Shown here: one piece after another, positions 7,789-17,300 of the stretch
Layout of the letters: each line of letters opens with the position of its first letter
How positions within the stretch are numbered: position 1 is the stretch's first letter
NCBI RefSeq assembly: GCF_003946465.1
Contig: NZ_RHOL01000005.1
Span: 40,537 to 104,536, forward strand
Length of the DNA: 64,000 nucleotides
From: Lacticaseibacillus hegangensis
GTDB lineage: Bacteria > Bacillota > Bacilli > Lactobacillales > Lactobacillaceae
Direction of reading: 5' to 3'
Made by a program: the position numbers and the translations under genes
Notes under the pieces: generated by a model
What the model saw: the letters and a program-made list of their open reading frames with translations, nothing else
Databases searched by the model: none
What the model was told of the DNA's origin: nothing

Positions 7789-8877
7789 ATGGGAAAATTA
7801 GGCGTCTCCGTTTATCCGGAGCGTTCCACTTATGAAAAAGACGCGGCCTACCTGGACCTGGCGGCCAAGTACGGCTTCAAGCGCGTGTTCACCTCACTGC
7901 TGGAGATCAAAGGCGATGCAGACACGGTGGTGGCCAGTTTTAAAAAGGTGATCGATCACGCGAACAGCCTGGGCATGGAAGTCATGGTCGACATGAACCC
8001 GGCGCTGTTCAAGCAGCTGGGTGTCACCTATGACAACTTGAAGTTCTTTAAGGACCTCGGCGCTTGGGGCGTGCGGCTCGACCTCGGCTTCACCGGGGCC
8101 GAAGAGGCACGGATGACCCGCAACCCGTACGGCCTGAAAATCGAGGTCAATATGTCTTCGGGTACGCACTACATCGACAACATCATGTCGTACTCGCCGA
8201 ACCGCGAGAACCTGCTGGGGTCGCATAACTTTTATCCGCACCAGTTCTCTGGGCTGGGCCAGGACTTTTTCAACCAGGCCACGGCGATGTACACCAAGTA
8301 CAACCTGAACACCGCGGCCTTCATCACGTCGCAGGCCGCCACCTTTGGCCCGTGGCCGACGCAGGACGGGCTGTGCACGCTGGAGGACCACCGGCACCTG
8401 CCGATCGAAACGCAGGTCAAGCATTATGTTCTGCTGGACACCATCAATGACGTGATCATCGGCAACGCGTACGCCAGCGAGGCGGAGCTCAAGGCCGCGC
8501 ACGATGCCTGGTTCGCTGAGTATCCGGTGCTTAAGGTGGTGCCGGATGCCGACATTTCGGCACTGGAAGCCGAGCTGCTGTTCAAAAATGACCACAGCTA
8601 CCGCGGCGACCGCTCCGAGTACCTGCTGCGCAGCACCCAGACCCGCGTGACCTACAAGGACCGCGACTTTCCGGCGCATCACACCGAGCCGATCAAACGC
8701 GGCGACGTCCTGATTGACAATGAGAAATTTGGTCAATACAAGGGCGAAACCCAAATCGCGCTGCGCGACATGCCAAACGACGGTCGCGTCAACGTGGTCG
8801 GCCACCTGCACCCAGATGAGTTGTTCCTGCTGTCGTACCTGAAACCGTGGAGCGGCTTCCGCATGACGCGGGCCTGA
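7789..8877 (+). CDS. DUF871 family, 6-phospho-N-acetylmuramidase-like
   Basis: A 362-residue cytoplasmic protein starting MGKLGVSVYPERST. The Y-P-E-R-S/T motif, the TIM-barrel-like N-terminal two thirds and the C-terminal small domain (AHHTEPIKRGDVLIDNEKFGQYKGE) match the DUF871 family. A characterised member, MupG of Staphylococcus aureus, splits 6-phospho-MurNAc-GlcNAc during cell-wall recycling. No murQ, murP or muramoyl PTS gene is in view, so the exact substrate is an inference. RBS is AAAGGGGGA. A cre-like box lies 50 bases upstream and an AraC regulator follows directly. It could alternatively hydrolyse another phospho-disaccharide. Confidence 0.78.
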   Translation: MGKLGVSVYPERSTYEKDAAYLDLAAKYGFKRVFTSLLEIKGDADTVVASFKKVIDHANSLGMEVMVDMNPALFKQLGVTYDNLKFFKDLGAWGVRLDLGFTGAEEARMTRNPYGLKIEVNMSSGTHYIDNIMSYSPNRENLLGSHNFYPHQFSGLGQDFFNQATAMYTKYNLNTAAFITSQAATFGPWPTQDGLCTLEDHRHLPIETQVKHYVLLDTINDVIIGNAYASEAELKAAHDAWFAEYPVLKVVPDADISALEAELLFKNDHSYRGDRSEYLLRSTQTRVTYKDRDFPAHHTEPIKRGDVLIDNEKFGQYKGETQIALRDMPNDGRVNVVGHLHPDELFLLSYLKPWSGFRMTRA

Positions 8878-8887
8878 CATTTTCATG

Positions 8888-8920
8888 CAGATTCCGCTGG
8901 CACTTGGCGGGATCTGTTTT
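8888..8920 (+). terminator. terminator behind the MupG-like gene
   Basis: CAGATTCCGC pairs with GCGGGATCTG (one G-U or mismatch position) and TTTT follows. The AraC gene begins 27 bases later. Confidence 0.7.
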
Positions 8921-8946
8921 AATATAGTAGAAAAGAGGTGAGTGCG

Positions 8947-9822
8947 GTGGCAGAAATTAAACACGAAATTGTTCAGATGACCCCGCATTTTCCGTTTCGC
9001 GATTACGTGCGCACGCCGGCCACGATGCACGAGGTGGCGCCGCACTGGCACCAGGGGCTTGAGCTCAACTGCCTGATCCAAGGCGGCACGCTCACGGTGG
9101 TCGAAGACGGGGTCACTTCGCTGTTTCAGCCCGGGAGCCTGTGGACCATCGATCCGCGGGTGGTGCACAGCTCCAGTGCGCCGAAGCGCAGCGACTGGCT
9201 CGAGTACGGCTTCCAAATCGACCCGACCTTTCTGACGACGCTGTTGCCGGAATCGGTCAACTGGCACTTCACGCTGCACGGTCGGCCCACCAGCGGTGCG
9301 CTTGCCAAGGCCTATGATGCCCTGTGGTCGAGTGTGATGGCGATGTACCGGGAAAAGGCACACGAAGGCGAGGACGTCAGCCGGCTGCGCACCCTCAGCG
9401 CGTTTTACCAGGTGCTGGCCCTGCTTGCCGAGTCATTCACGGCGCCGCTGCAGACGCCAGCGGTGCGGGTCAACCCGCCGCTGGTCGACCGCGCGATGAA
9501 CCTGATCGACCAAGACTTCGCACAGCCGCTGAGCCCAGCGAGCCTTGCCCAGCAGCTGCACGTGTCCGCCACGACGCTCAACGCGCAGTTTCAGGCGAGT
9601 TTGAAGCTGTCGGTGACCCGCTACCTGCGGCAGGTGCGGCTGATGAAGGCGCGAGAGCTGCTTTTGACCTCCAACAAGCCGATCGATTACGTCGCGACGG
9701 CGGTCGGGTTTGCCAACCAGCGGGCGCTAGCGCGTAATTTTAAGGGCTGGAAGGGCATGACCCCGAGCGCTTACCGCAAGGCCTATAAACGATTCCATAA
9801 AAATGACCGTGTTTACTTTTGA
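8947..9822 (+). CDS. AraC-family transcriptional regulator
   Basis: The N-terminal cupin-like sensor half carries paired His residues (HEVAPHWHQGLELNCLIQGG) typical of sugar-responsive AraC proteins. The C-terminal 100 residues hold two helix-turn-helix units (SPASLAQQLHVSATTLNAQF, then PIDYVATAVGFANQRALARNFKGWKGMTPSAYRK). I start at the GTG at 8947, giving 291 residues, because AGAGGTG is spaced for it. The GTG at 8938 lies within that ribosome-binding site. It likely controls the preceding MupG-like gene or a distant sugar locus; no operator was identified. Confidence 0.88.
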   Translation: MAEIKHEIVQMTPHFPFRDYVRTPATMHEVAPHWHQGLELNCLIQGGTLTVVEDGVTSLFQPGSLWTIDPRVVHSSSAPKRSDWLEYGFQIDPTFLTTLLPESVNWHFTLHGRPTSGALAKAYDALWSSVMAMYREKAHEGEDVSRLRTLSAFYQVLALLAESFTAPLQTPAVRVNPPLVDRAMNLIDQDFAQPLSPASLAQQLHVSATTLNAQFQASLKLSVTRYLRQVRLMKARELLLTSNKPIDYVATAVGFANQRALARNFKGWKGMTPSAYRKAYKRFHKNDRVYF

Positions 9823-9860
9823 AATTGACCGTTGTTTTTTATGACTGATGTTATCCTGTA

Positions 9861-9954
9861 CTTGTCAGTCAAGACAGGTTGGCACTTCGGACGGGGTCAA
9901 CCCAATCATTGCTACAATTCAGAAATCGGCTTTCCCCTGAGCCGATTTCTTTTT
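9861..9954 (+). ncRNA. candidate small RNA between araC-like gene and obg
   Basis: A promoter-like pair (TTGACC at 9825, 18-base spacer, TGTTAT at 9849) is followed by about 60 non-coding bases. These contain GGTTG pairing with CAACC (9878-9902). A perfect 10-bp terminator (AGAAATCGGC / GCCGATTTCT, 9921-9950) with a T-run follows. It could also be just the araC terminator with a long 3' end. No ORF with a ribosome-binding site is present. Confidence 0.4.
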
Positions 9955-9968
9955 GTATGCACGCGGGC

Positions 9969-9997
9969 CTGACGCGGGGCCGGTAATCTAGTATAAT
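9969..9997 (+). promoter_or_regulatory. obg promoter
   Basis: CTGACG and TATAAT are separated by 17 bases, 78 bases before the obg start. Confidence 0.6.
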
Positions 9998-10074
9998 TGG
10001 CTCTGATATGAATTTGCACCAGCGGGCTAAAACCCGTATGCTTGACACTTAGACTTACTAATAAGGAGGAGCTC

Positions 10075-11361
10075 ATGTTTGTCGATCAAGTGACAGTAGA
10101 AGTTGAGGCCGGCAAAGGCGGCGACGGAATGGTGGCGTTTCGCCACGAAAAGTTCGTGCCCTTTGGTGGGCCGGCCGGCGGCGATGGCGGCCACGGCGGC
10201 AGCATTGTGTTCTTCGTAGATCCCGGCCTGCGCACACTGATGGATTTTCGCTACCAGCGGCATTTTCACGCGAAAGCCGGCGGCAACGGGCTGGGCAAGC
10301 AGATGTACGGGCGCAAGGCGGAGGACATTCGCCTGGCCGTCCCGGCAGGCACGACGGTGTATGACGCCGATATCCATCAGGTGATCGGTGACTTGACCGA
10401 ACCCGGCCAGGAGCTGGTCGTGGCGCGCGGCGGCCGCGGCGGACGCGGCAATGTGCATTTTGTGTCGCCGAAAAACACCGCCCCAGAAATTGCCGAAAAC
10501 GGCGAGCCCGGGCAGCACCGCTTCGTCACGCTGGAACTCAAGGTGCTGGCAGACGTCGGGTTGGTGGGCTTTCCGTCCGTCGGCAAGTCGACGCTGCTGT
10601 CGGTCGTCACCTCGGCCAAGCCGAAAATCGCGGCTTACCAGTTCACGACGCTGACCCCGAACCTGGGAATGGTGCAGCTGGACGACGGGTCCGACTTTGT
10701 CATGGCGGATCTGCCAGGGCTGATCGAAGGGGCCTCGAACGGCGTGGGCCTGGGATTCCAGTTCCTGCGCCACGTTGAGCGCACGCGGGTGATTTTGCAC
10801 CTGGTGGAAATGGATCCGGAGAACGGCCGCGAGCCGCTGGATGACTATCACCAGATCAGAAAAGAGCTTGGCACTTACGACGATAATATTTTGAAGCGCC
10901 CACAGCTGGTAGTGGCGACCAAGCTCGACATGCCAGGCGCCAAGGAACGCTTCGAAGACTTCAAGGCCGCGCTGATCAAGGAAGGCGTGCCGGCAGATCA
11001 CATTTACGCGATCTCCAGCATCACGCACACCGGCGTCAGCCAGCTAATGCAGGACACTGCCAAGGCGCTGAAAAACGCGCCGGTCTTTGAACCGAAGGCC
11101 ACGGCGGAGCAGGCGCTGGCGCATGAAAAGCCAACCGAGGCGGAAGTGTCCGTGGCGCGCGATGATGACGGCACCTTCATCCTCAGCGGGACCAAGGTCG
11201 AGCGGCTGTTCAAGATGGCCAACCTCGAGCACGACGACGGGGCGCTGCGCTTTGCGCGGCAGCTGCGCGGGCTCGGGGTCGACGACGCGCTGCGCGAAGC
11301 CGGGGCCAAAACCGGTGACCTGGTCGCCATCGACGACTTTACGTTTGAATTTGTGGAATAA
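10075..11361 (+). CDS. obg: Obg/CgtA GTPase
   Basis: A ribosome-associated GTPase of 428 residues involved in 50S subunit maturation and stress control. The Gly-rich Obg fold ([20 protein letters not shown], then RGGRGGRGN) is followed by the G domain with P-loop [11 protein letters not shown], switch [11 protein letters not shown] and ATKLDMPGA as G4. A C-terminal OCT domain (about 345-428) closes the protein. The ATG at 10075 has AAGGAGGAGCTC just upstream. An upstream ATG in the same frame has no such site. The oatA-like gene begins 28 bases downstream. Confidence 0.96.
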   Translation: MFVDQVTVEVEAGKGGDGMVAFRHEKFVPFGGPAGGDGGHGGSIVFFVDPGLRTLMDFRYQRHFHAKAGGNGLGKQMYGRKAEDIRLAVPAGTTVYDADIHQVIGDLTEPGQELVVARGGRGGRGNVHFVSPKNTAPEIAENGEPGQHRFVTLELKVLADVGLVGFPSVGKSTLLSVVTSAKPKIAAYQFTTLTPNLGMVQLDDGSDFVMADLPGLIEGASNGVGLGFQFLRHVERTRVILHLVEMDPENGREPLDDYHQIRKELGTYDDNILKRPQLVVATKLDMPGAKERFEDFKAALIKEGVPADHIYAISSITHTGVSQLMQDTAKALKNAPVFEPKATAEQALAHEKPTEAEVSVARDDDGTFILSGTKVERLFKMANLEHDDGALRFARQLRGLGVDDALREAGAKTGDLVAIDDFTFEFVE

Positions 11362-11389
11362 ATAGGGCGAATAAGTAAGGCGGGATAGT

Positions 11390-13342
11390 ATGGAGTCAGC
11401 CCAGCCAAGACGGCGATACATCGGCGGCTTTGACGGGTTGCGGACCATTGGGGTGATCGGGGTCATTCTCTACCACCTGCGGCCCGAACTGTTTCAGGGC
11501 GGATATTTAGGGGTACTACTTTTTTTCGTGATCTCAGGCTACCTGATCACGGATGGTTTTGTGCGGCAATACGACCGCGAAGGCGGCATCAAGTTAGGCC
11601 AGTTCTTCGGCAAACGGATTCGGCGGCTGTACCCAGCACTGTTGACAGTGCTGCTGGGCGCTTCCGCCTACATCGGGTTGTTTGCGCGCGACTTGCTGGT
11701 CAATTTGCACAAAATAGTCCTCAGCAACCTGGCGCTGGTTTACAACTGGTGGCAGATTGCCAACGGGCAGTCGTACTTCGAGCGATTCGCGCATAACGAG
11801 TCGCCGTTCGTTCACCTGTGGACGCTGTCGATCGAGGGCCAGTACTACATCATCTGGCCGTTTCTATTCATCGCGCTCATGAAGCTGCTAAAAACCAATG
11901 GCAAGCGATTCGCCGCGACCATGGTCTTGGCGCTGGCGAGCGGTGTCTGGATGCTGGCACTTTACCGGCTGACCATGCTGGGTGGGGGCGACCCCAGCCG
12001 GCTGTACTACGGGACAGACACGCGTATTTTTGCCCTGCTCATGGGCAGCGCCTTGGCGTTTGTCTGGCCGAGCCAGAAGCTGGCGGCGACCTTGCCGCGC
12101 CCGAGCCGCATCTTGCTGGACGGGGTGGGGACCATTGCCGTCCTGGCCATGGGCGCCAGCTTGATGAACCTATCCGACCAAAGCAGCGCGCTTTACGAAG
12201 GCGGCATGGTTGGTTTCGCCTTGATGGCCCTGGCGCTGGTGGCGGTCGTGGCCAGTCCCGCCACCCGGTGGGGTAAGCTGCTGTCCAACCCGGTGTTTCA
12301 CTGGGTCGGCACGCGCAGCTACGGCATTTACATCTACCAGTTCCCGGTCATGATCTTTTTTGAAAATGCGTTTCGCAACGTCGCCGATCACCCCGTGCTG
12401 TACCCGATGATCGAAGTCGCCATCATTTTGGTAATCAGCGAGCTGTCCTACCGCTTCATCGAACAGCCAGCCGCGCATGTCACCAAGGCGCAGCTTCAGG
12501 CTTTTGGGCAAAAACTCCGCCACGGCGGTGCCGGGGCGTTCTTTGCTCGCGTCGGCGTCGTTCTCGCTGCGGTGATCGCGCTTTTGGGTGTGGCCGGCGT
12601 TGCGCAGGCCCCGTTTGCCAAGGTGGCGGTCAGCCCCGAGGAGCGGCACCTGAAGGCCAACCAGGAAACCAAGGCCCAGAAAAAGGCCGCGCTGGAAAAG
12701 GCGAAAAAGGCGCTGCAGGCCCAGAAAAAGGCGGATGCCGCGAGCAACAAAGCCAGTCAAAGCAGCAGCCAGGCGACTTCTGAAAGCACCAAGTTCGCCC
12801 ACCCGGTCAACCAAAACTACGAGGCGTACGGCATTTCGCAGGCCCAGTTGCAGCAGGCCCAAACCACGCTGGTTTCGGCCATCGGTGATTCGGTGCTGCT
12901 GGACGCCAAGCCGGATTTGCAGCAGCTGATGCCCAAGGCCTTTATTGACGGCAAGGTGGCGCGGCAAATGGGCGATTCGGTGGCCCTGGTCAAGTCCTAC
13001 GCAGATCAAGGGGCCCTCGCGGACAACGTGATTATTGAGCTGGGCACCAACGGGCCGTTTTCGACTTCACAGATGGATGCGATGATGCAGGCCATCGGCC
13101 CCAATCGGCACGTCTTTTGGGTCAACGCCCAGGTGCCGACGCGCCCGTGGCAAAACAGCGTCAATGCGATGCTGCAGGCCGGCACCAAGCGGTTTGCCAA
13201 CCTGACTGTGATTGATTGGCACGGGTACGCAGATGGGCACCGGGACTGGTTCTATGACGACCAGGTCCACCCGAACCCGAACGGTAACAAGTATTACGCG
13301 GCGTACATCACCAAAAACGTCGTGGCACACGCCAAACAATAA
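11390..13342 (+). CDS. OatA-type acyltransferase with SGNH domain
   Basis: A 650-residue membrane protein. The N-terminal acyltransferase-3 domain (about 1-400) has ten or so helices, an early His in GVILYHLRPELF, and GYLGVLLFFVISGYLIT. A charged Lys/Ala/Gln linker (about 415-475) leads to an extracytoplasmic SGNH esterase-like domain with GDS near residue 500, GTNG near 550 and DDQVHPN near 623. This layout matches peptidoglycan O-acetyltransferase OatA, which acetylates MurNAc and gives lysozyme resistance. Acetylation of teichoic acid or another glycan is possible. RBS is weak (AAGGCGGG). It may be cotranscribed with obg. Confidence 0.85.
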   Translation: MESAQPRRRYIGGFDGLRTIGVIGVILYHLRPELFQGGYLGVLLFFVISGYLITDGFVRQYDREGGIKLGQFFGKRIRRLYPALLTVLLGASAYIGLFARDLLVNLHKIVLSNLALVYNWWQIANGQSYFERFAHNESPFVHLWTLSIEGQYYIIWPFLFIALMKLLKTNGKRFAATMVLALASGVWMLALYRLTMLGGGDPSRLYYGTDTRIFALLMGSALAFVWPSQKLAATLPRPSRILLDGVGTIAVLAMGASLMNLSDQSSALYEGGMVGFALMALALVAVVASPATRWGKLLSNPVFHWVGTRSYGIYIYQFPVMIFFENAFRNVADHPVLYPMIEVAIILVISELSYRFIEQPAAHVTKAQLQAFGQKLRHGGAGAFFARVGVVLAAVIALLGVAGVAQAPFAKVAVSPEERHLKANQETKAQKKAALEKAKKALQAQKKADAASNKASQSSSQATSESTKFAHPVNQNYEAYGISQAQLQQAQTTLVSAIGDSVLLDAKPDLQQLMPKAFIDGKVARQMGDSVALVKSYADQGALADNVIIELGTNGPFSTSQMDAMMQAIGPNRHVFWVNAQVPTRPWQNSVNAMLQAGTKRFANLTVIDWHGYADGHRDWFYDDQVHPNPNGNKYYAAYITKNVVAHAKQ

Positions 13343-13433
13343 TGGGGCTGAGCGCTGCTTGGCCCTGTTTTTGCGGCGTTGGCGGTTGTGATAAAATAAG
13401 GCGAACGTGACCGATAGTTAGGATGAAAAATTA

Positions 13434-14378
13434 ATGGAACTCTTATTTCTAGGCACCGGGGCCGGCTCGCCCTCGAAAACGCGTAATGTGTCGAGCACCG
13501 CGCTGAAGCTGCTCGATGAGCGCAACGAGGTGTGGCTGTTTGACTGCGGGGAAGGCACCCAGCACCAGATCCTGCAAACCAGCATTCGCCCGCGCAAGGT
13601 GGCCAAGATTTTTATCACGCACCTGCACGGCGACCACATATACGGGCTGCCGGGCTTTTTGACCAGCCGCGCCAACCAGGGCGGCGAGACCCCCCTGACC
13701 ATTTACGGGCCGGAGGGCATCGACCGGTTCGTCAAAACCAGCTTGGCCGTGACCGGCACTCACCTGCCGTACCAGCTGAACTTCGTGCTGCTGAAGACGC
13801 CGGGGGTGATCCTCGATGACGAGACGTTCAAGGTGACCTTTGCCCCGCTGAACCACCGCATCGCGTGCTTCGGTTTTCGCGTCGAGGAAAAGCCCCACGA
13901 AGGTGAGCTGATGATCGACAAGGTGCAGGCGGCCGGCATTCCGGCCGGGCCGGTGTACGCTAAGCTCAAGGCTGGTGAAACGGTGACGCTGCCGGATGGG
14001 CGCACCTTTGACGGCCACGACTTTATCGGCGAAGCCCAGCCCGGCCGTACGGTCGCGATTTTTGGCGACACGCGCCAGGCAGACAGCGAGCTTGACCTGG
14101 CCAAGGACGCCGACGCGATTGTGCACGAGGCGACGTTCGGTCCAGATGAGGCCAAGTTGGCCCACCAGTATTACCACTCCACTAACCTGCAGGCGGCCAA
14201 GCTTGCCGTGGCGGCCCACGCCAAGCGCTTGTACCTGACGCATATCTCGGCGCGCTACATGGGCAAGGGGGCGGCGCTGCTGCAGAAAAGCGCGCAGCAC
14301 ATCTTCCCGCAAACGCAGGTGGTCCGCGATTTTGACGACGTGGTGATTCCATTCACCAAAGGAGGCAATCATGAGTAG
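13434..14378 (+). CDS. rnz: ribonuclease Z
   Basis: A metallo-beta-lactamase-fold endonuclease of 314 residues that removes the 3' trailer of tRNA precursors lacking encoded CCA. The zinc motif HLHGDH is at residues 63-68. FGDTR supplies the later Asp ligand and LTHIS a His near the end. The exosite-containing middle region is present and the length is normal. The start ATG follows TAGGATGA. The gene overlaps the next one by eight bases. cca, which adds CCA, is elsewhere in this window at 49212. Confidence 0.95.
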   Translation: MELLFLGTGAGSPSKTRNVSSTALKLLDERNEVWLFDCGEGTQHQILQTSIRPRKVAKIFITHLHGDHIYGLPGFLTSRANQGGETPLTIYGPEGIDRFVKTSLAVTGTHLPYQLNFVLLKTPGVILDDETFKVTFAPLNHRIACFGFRVEEKPHEGELMIDKVQAAGIPAGPVYAKLKAGETVTLPDGRTFDGHDFIGEAQPGRTVAIFGDTRQADSELDLAKDADAIVHEATFGPDEAKLAHQYYHSTNLQAAKLAVAAHAKRLYLTHISARYMGKGAALLQKSAQHIFPQTQVVRDFDDVVIPFTKGGNHE

Positions 14379-15159
14379 ACTTGATGGCGAAACGGTCGTC
14401 GTGACCGGCGGCTCCAGCGGCTTAGGCCGCGCAGTCGGGCTGGAAGCGGCCAAGCAAGGCGCGACCGTCGTGTTCCTGGCGCGGCGCAAGGACCGCCTGA
14501 TCGAGGCGCAGGCTGAGGCAACGGCCTTATCCGGCCAGCCGGCGTACGCGTTTGTGTGCGACGTTGCCGACCCGGTGGCGATCGAGGCGGTCGTGGCGCG
14601 CATCAGCCGCGACGTCGGCCCGGTCGACGTGTTGGTCAACGCGGCCGGGTTTGGCAATTTCGAAAATGTGGTCGACACCCCGATGGCGCTGGTCGAGAAA
14701 ATGTTTCGGACCAATGTGCTCGGGCTGATGTACATGACCCAGCTGATCGGGCGCCAAATGATCGACGCACGCCGCGGCCACATCATCAACATCGCCTCGA
14801 TGGCCGGTAAAATGGCCACGCCGAAATCCGCGGTGTACTCCGCGACCAAGTACGCGGTGGTGGGCTTTTCCAACGGGCTGCGGCTGGAGCTGCGCCCGTT
14901 CGGCGTCCGAGTGACCACGGTGAACCCGGGGCCTATCAACACGGACTTCTTCACCGTCGCCCACGCCAATGATTACCTCGCCCGGGTCAACTTTATCGTG
15001 CTGGACCCGGAAAAGCTGGCGGCGCGCATCGTGCGCAGCTTCCACCGGCCTGTGCGCGAAATCAACGCCCCGGGGATCATGACCGCGGCGGCCAAGTTCT
15101 ACGATTTGTTCCCGCATGTCGGCGATTTTTTGGCCGGCGGACTGTTCAATCAAAAGTAG
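14371..15159 (+). CDS. short-chain dehydrogenase/reductase
   Basis: A 262-residue classical SDR. The nucleotide motif [12 protein letters not shown] is near the N-terminus. [13 protein letters not shown] and the catalytic Ser-Tyr-Lys set ([21 protein letters not shown]) are all present. GPINTDF follows the active site. The substrate is not evident. It overlaps rnz by eight bases with AAAGGAGG as its ribosome-binding site, and lapA follows 12 bases later, so the three likely share a transcript. The rnz-SDR pair is common in lactobacilli. Confidence 0.9.
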   Translation: MSRLDGETVVVTGGSSGLGRAVGLEAAKQGATVVFLARRKDRLIEAQAEATALSGQPAYAFVCDVADPVAIEAVVARISRDVGPVDVLVNAAGFGNFENVVDTPMALVEKMFRTNVLGLMYMTQLIGRQMIDARRGHIINIASMAGKMATPKSAVYSATKYAVVGFSNGLRLELRPFGVRVTTVNPGPINTDFFTVAHANDYLARVNFIVLDPEKLAARIVRSFHRPVREINAPGIMTAAAKFYDLFPHVGDFLAGGLFNQK

Positions 15160-15171
15160 TGGAGGCGCCTC

Positions 15172-15534
15172 ATGAAAAATCAACAACGTTTGATCGTCGG
15201 TCTAGTGCTGACGCTGGTTTTAATCGTGTTTGCCCTGCTGAACGGGCAGGGCGTGGCCGTCAATTTCTTTGGCGCCCAGTTCACCTGGCCGCTGATCGTG
15301 GTGATCGTCGTTTCGGTGCTGATCGGCGCGTTGATTACCGCGCTGGTTTCAACGGCCAGCATGAGCCAGAATAAAAAAGCCCTGAAGGCGGCCCAAAAAG
15401 CGGCCGAAGACGCACAGGCGGACGCGGCCAAGAATCTCAAGGACGAAACGGCGAAGCTTGAAAGCCAAATCGCGGACCTGCAAAAGCAGCTGGCGGCGGC
15501 CCAAGCGCAAACCAAGGATGATGTGCAAGAATAA
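15172..15534 (+). CDS. LapA-domain small membrane protein
   Basis: A 120-residue protein with two membrane helices (LIVGLVLTLVLIVFALLNGQ and a second with VVIVVSVLIGALITALVST). A cytoplasmic coiled-coil tail rich in Ala, Lys and Glu follows (about 70-120). This is the LapA/DUF1049 layout. In Gram-negatives LapA is tied to LPS assembly; its role in lactobacilli is unknown. It is the last gene before a strong terminator shared with the convergent glpK. Confidence 0.8.
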   Translation: MKNQQRLIVGLVLTLVLIVFALLNGQGVAVNFFGAQFTWPLIVVIVVSVLIGALITALVSTASMSQNKKALKAAQKAAEDAQADAAKNLKDETAKLESQIADLQKQLAAAQAQTKDDVQE

Positions 15535-15584
15535 AAAAACTGAGGTCCCGCGACGTGATTTTCTTCGCGAGGCCTCAGTTTTTA
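15533..15584. terminator. bidirectional terminator lapA/glpK
   Basis: AAAACTGAGG pairs with CCTCAGTTTT, with an inner GCG/CGC stem. It is flanked by A on the left and T on the right, so it works on both strands and serves the convergent genes. Confidence 0.85.
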
Positions 15585-17087
15585 GTTTTGCGCAGGTTTG
15601 AACGCCATGGTCGCTTGCACTGCCTGGCGCCAGCCGGCGTAAAGCTGGTCGGCGCGGGCCGGTGCCATTTGGGGCGCAAACCGCGTCCCGATTTTGGCGA
15701 TGTGTTGCAGCGCGGCCGTATCTGGCCAAAAGCCCACGGCCAGACCGGCGAGAAAAGCCGCGCCCAGCGCCGTTGTTTCCAGGTTGGCCGCGCGTTCGAT
15801 CGGCGTCTGCAGCAGGTCCGCCTGAAACTGCATCAGGTAGTCGTTGTTGGCGGCGCCGCCGTCGACCCGCAACGTTTTGAGCGTGATGCCGGTGTCCTGG
15901 GCCATCGTTTCCACGACGTCGCGGGTCTGGTAGGCCAGCGACTGCAGGGTCGCCTTGATGAAGTCGTTGGCGGTGGTGCCGCGGGTCAGCCCGAACACCG
16001 CGCCGCGGGCATCCGGATCCCAGTAGGGTGCGCCCAGCCCCGTGAAGGCTGGCACGACGTAGACTTCGCTTTGGCTGGTCGAGGCGCGGGCGGCGGCTTC
16101 GGACTCCGGCGCCGTGTGCACTAGGCCCATCGCGTCGCGCAGCCACTGGATCGCACTGCCGGCGACAAACACCGACCCTTCCAGTGCGTAGGTGACCTCA
16201 CCGTTCAGGCCGTAGCCGATGGTGGTCAGGAGGTTGTGGGCGGACATTTTCGGGGCCTTGCCGGTGTTCATGACAATGAAAGAGCCGGTGCCGTAAGTGT
16301 TTTTGACCATGCCGGGACTTAGCGCGAGCTGGCCGAACAGGGCCGCCTGCTGGTCGCCGGCCATGCCCGCGATCGGCACCCGGCTGCCGTAAAAATGAAA
16401 CGGCGCGGTTTCCCCGTAAACCTCTGAATTGCTGCGGACCTCGGGCAAGAGCGCCTTGGGGATGTTCAACAGTTGCAAAATCTCATCGTCCCACTGCAGC
16501 GTGTGAATGTTGAACAGCATGGTGCGGCTGGCGTTGGTGTAGTCGGTGACGTGGATCGCGCCGCCGGAGAGCTTCCAGGCCAGCCACGTGTCGATCGTGC
16601 CAAACAGCAGCTCGCCGCGCTCGGCGCGCGCCTGGGCGCCGGGCACTTCGTCCAGCAGCCAGCGGACCTTGGTCGCCGAAAAGTACGGGTCGATCAGCAG
16701 GCCGGTTTTCTCGTGAATCAGGTCATTGTAGCCGCCTTGCCGCAACTGTTCGGCCAGCGGGGTGGTTTGGCGCGACTGCCAAACGACGGCGTTGTGGATC
16801 GGCAGGCCGGTTTGCTTGTCCCAGATCACGGTCGTTTCGCGCTGGTTAGTGATGCCGATGCCGGCGATCTGCCGCGGCTGGATCCCGCTTTGCGAAAAGG
16901 CGTCGGCGATGGTGGTGAGCACCGCGTTCCAAATTTCGTTGGCGTTGTGCTCGACCCAGCCGGGCTTGGGAAAGTACTGCGGGAACTCCTGCTGAGCGTC
17001 GGCGATGATCTGGCCCTCGTGATCGATGATGAGCGCGCGGGTCGAGGTCGTGCCCTCGTCCAGCGCCATGATGTACTGTTTGTCCAT
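15582..17087 (-). CDS. glpK: glycerol kinase
   Basis: A 501-residue FGGY-family kinase making glycerol 3-phosphate from glycerol and ATP. It has the N-terminal phosphate motif [11 protein letters not shown], the substrate region [11 protein letters not shown], and the ATP-site motif [17 protein letters not shown]. His231, in PFHFYGS, corresponds to the residue (His232 in Enterococcus) that HPr phosphorylates to activate the enzyme in Gram-positives. So PTS control is expected in addition to the cre-like box upstream. RBS AAGGAGC precedes the ATG. No glpF or glpD is in the window. Confidence 0.96.
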   Translation of the reverse strand: MDKQYIMALDEGTTSTRALIIDHEGQIIADAQQEFPQYFPKPGWVEHNANEIWNAVLTTIADAFSQSGIQPRQIAGIGITNQRETTVIWDKQTGLPIHNAVVWQSRQTTPLAEQLRQGGYNDLIHEKTGLLIDPYFSATKVRWLLDEVPGAQARAERGELLFGTIDTWLAWKLSGGAIHVTDYTNASRTMLFNIHTLQWDDEILQLLNIPKALLPEVRSNSEVYGETAPFHFYGSRVPIAGMAGDQQAALFGQLALSPGMVKNTYGTGSFIVMNTGKAPKMSAHNLLTTIGYGLNGEVTYALEGSVFVAGSAIQWLRDAMGLVHTAPESEAAARASTSQSEVYVVPAFTGLGAPYWDPDARGAVFGLTRGTTANDFIKATLQSLAYQTRDVVETMAQDTGITLKTLRVDGGAANNDYLMQFQADLLQTPIERAANLETTALGAAFLAGLAVGFWPDTAALQHIAKIGTRFAPQMAPARADQLYAGWRQAVQATMAFKPAQN

Positions 17088-17122
17088 GTCTGCGTTGCTC
17101 CTTGTCAGTCTGATAGAATAAG

Positions 17123-17136
17123 TGTAAGCGCTTAGC
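17123..17136 (-). promoter_or_regulatory. cre-like box upstream of glpK
   Basis: TGTAAGCGCTTAGC matches the CcpA consensus except for the last two bases and contains the symmetric AAGCGCTT core. It lies 36 bases before the glpK start. Catabolite control of glycerol use is expected. Confidence 0.6.
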
Positions 17137-17202
17137 CAACGATTGAAAAGGCCGGCCTCCGCCCTAAGCCCGATTTTGCCATGGAAAACGTTTTATTTTC
17201 GA

Positions 17203-17243
17203 TTTGACCTGTTTTGACCAAACCCAATTTGTTAGACTATAAG
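17203..17243 (+). promoter_or_regulatory. CtsR operator over the clpB promoter
   Basis: Two TTTGACC heptads three bases apart (17203-17219) are the exact reverse complement of the CtsR heptad repeat GGTCAAANANGGTCAAA. The second heptad supplies the -35 (TTGACC at 17214). TATAAG at 17238 is the -10, 18 bases on. CtsR would block transcription until heat stress. Confidence 0.93.
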
Positions 17244-17300
17244 GGTAGTGAACATCACGAGCACGTCGGCTCATCAATGCCGTCGAAGGAGGGGATTTTT

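Noticed and set aside
7894..9363. Long open frame of 489 codons on the minus strand across the MupG-like and AraC genes
   Set aside because: It spans two well-supported plus-strand genes, has no ribosome-binding site and no family resemblance. Such antisense frames are common in GC-rich coding DNA.
13449..14969. Minus-strand open frame of 506 codons over rnz and the SDR gene
   Set aside because: It crosses two overlapping real genes with intact active sites and has no signals of its own.
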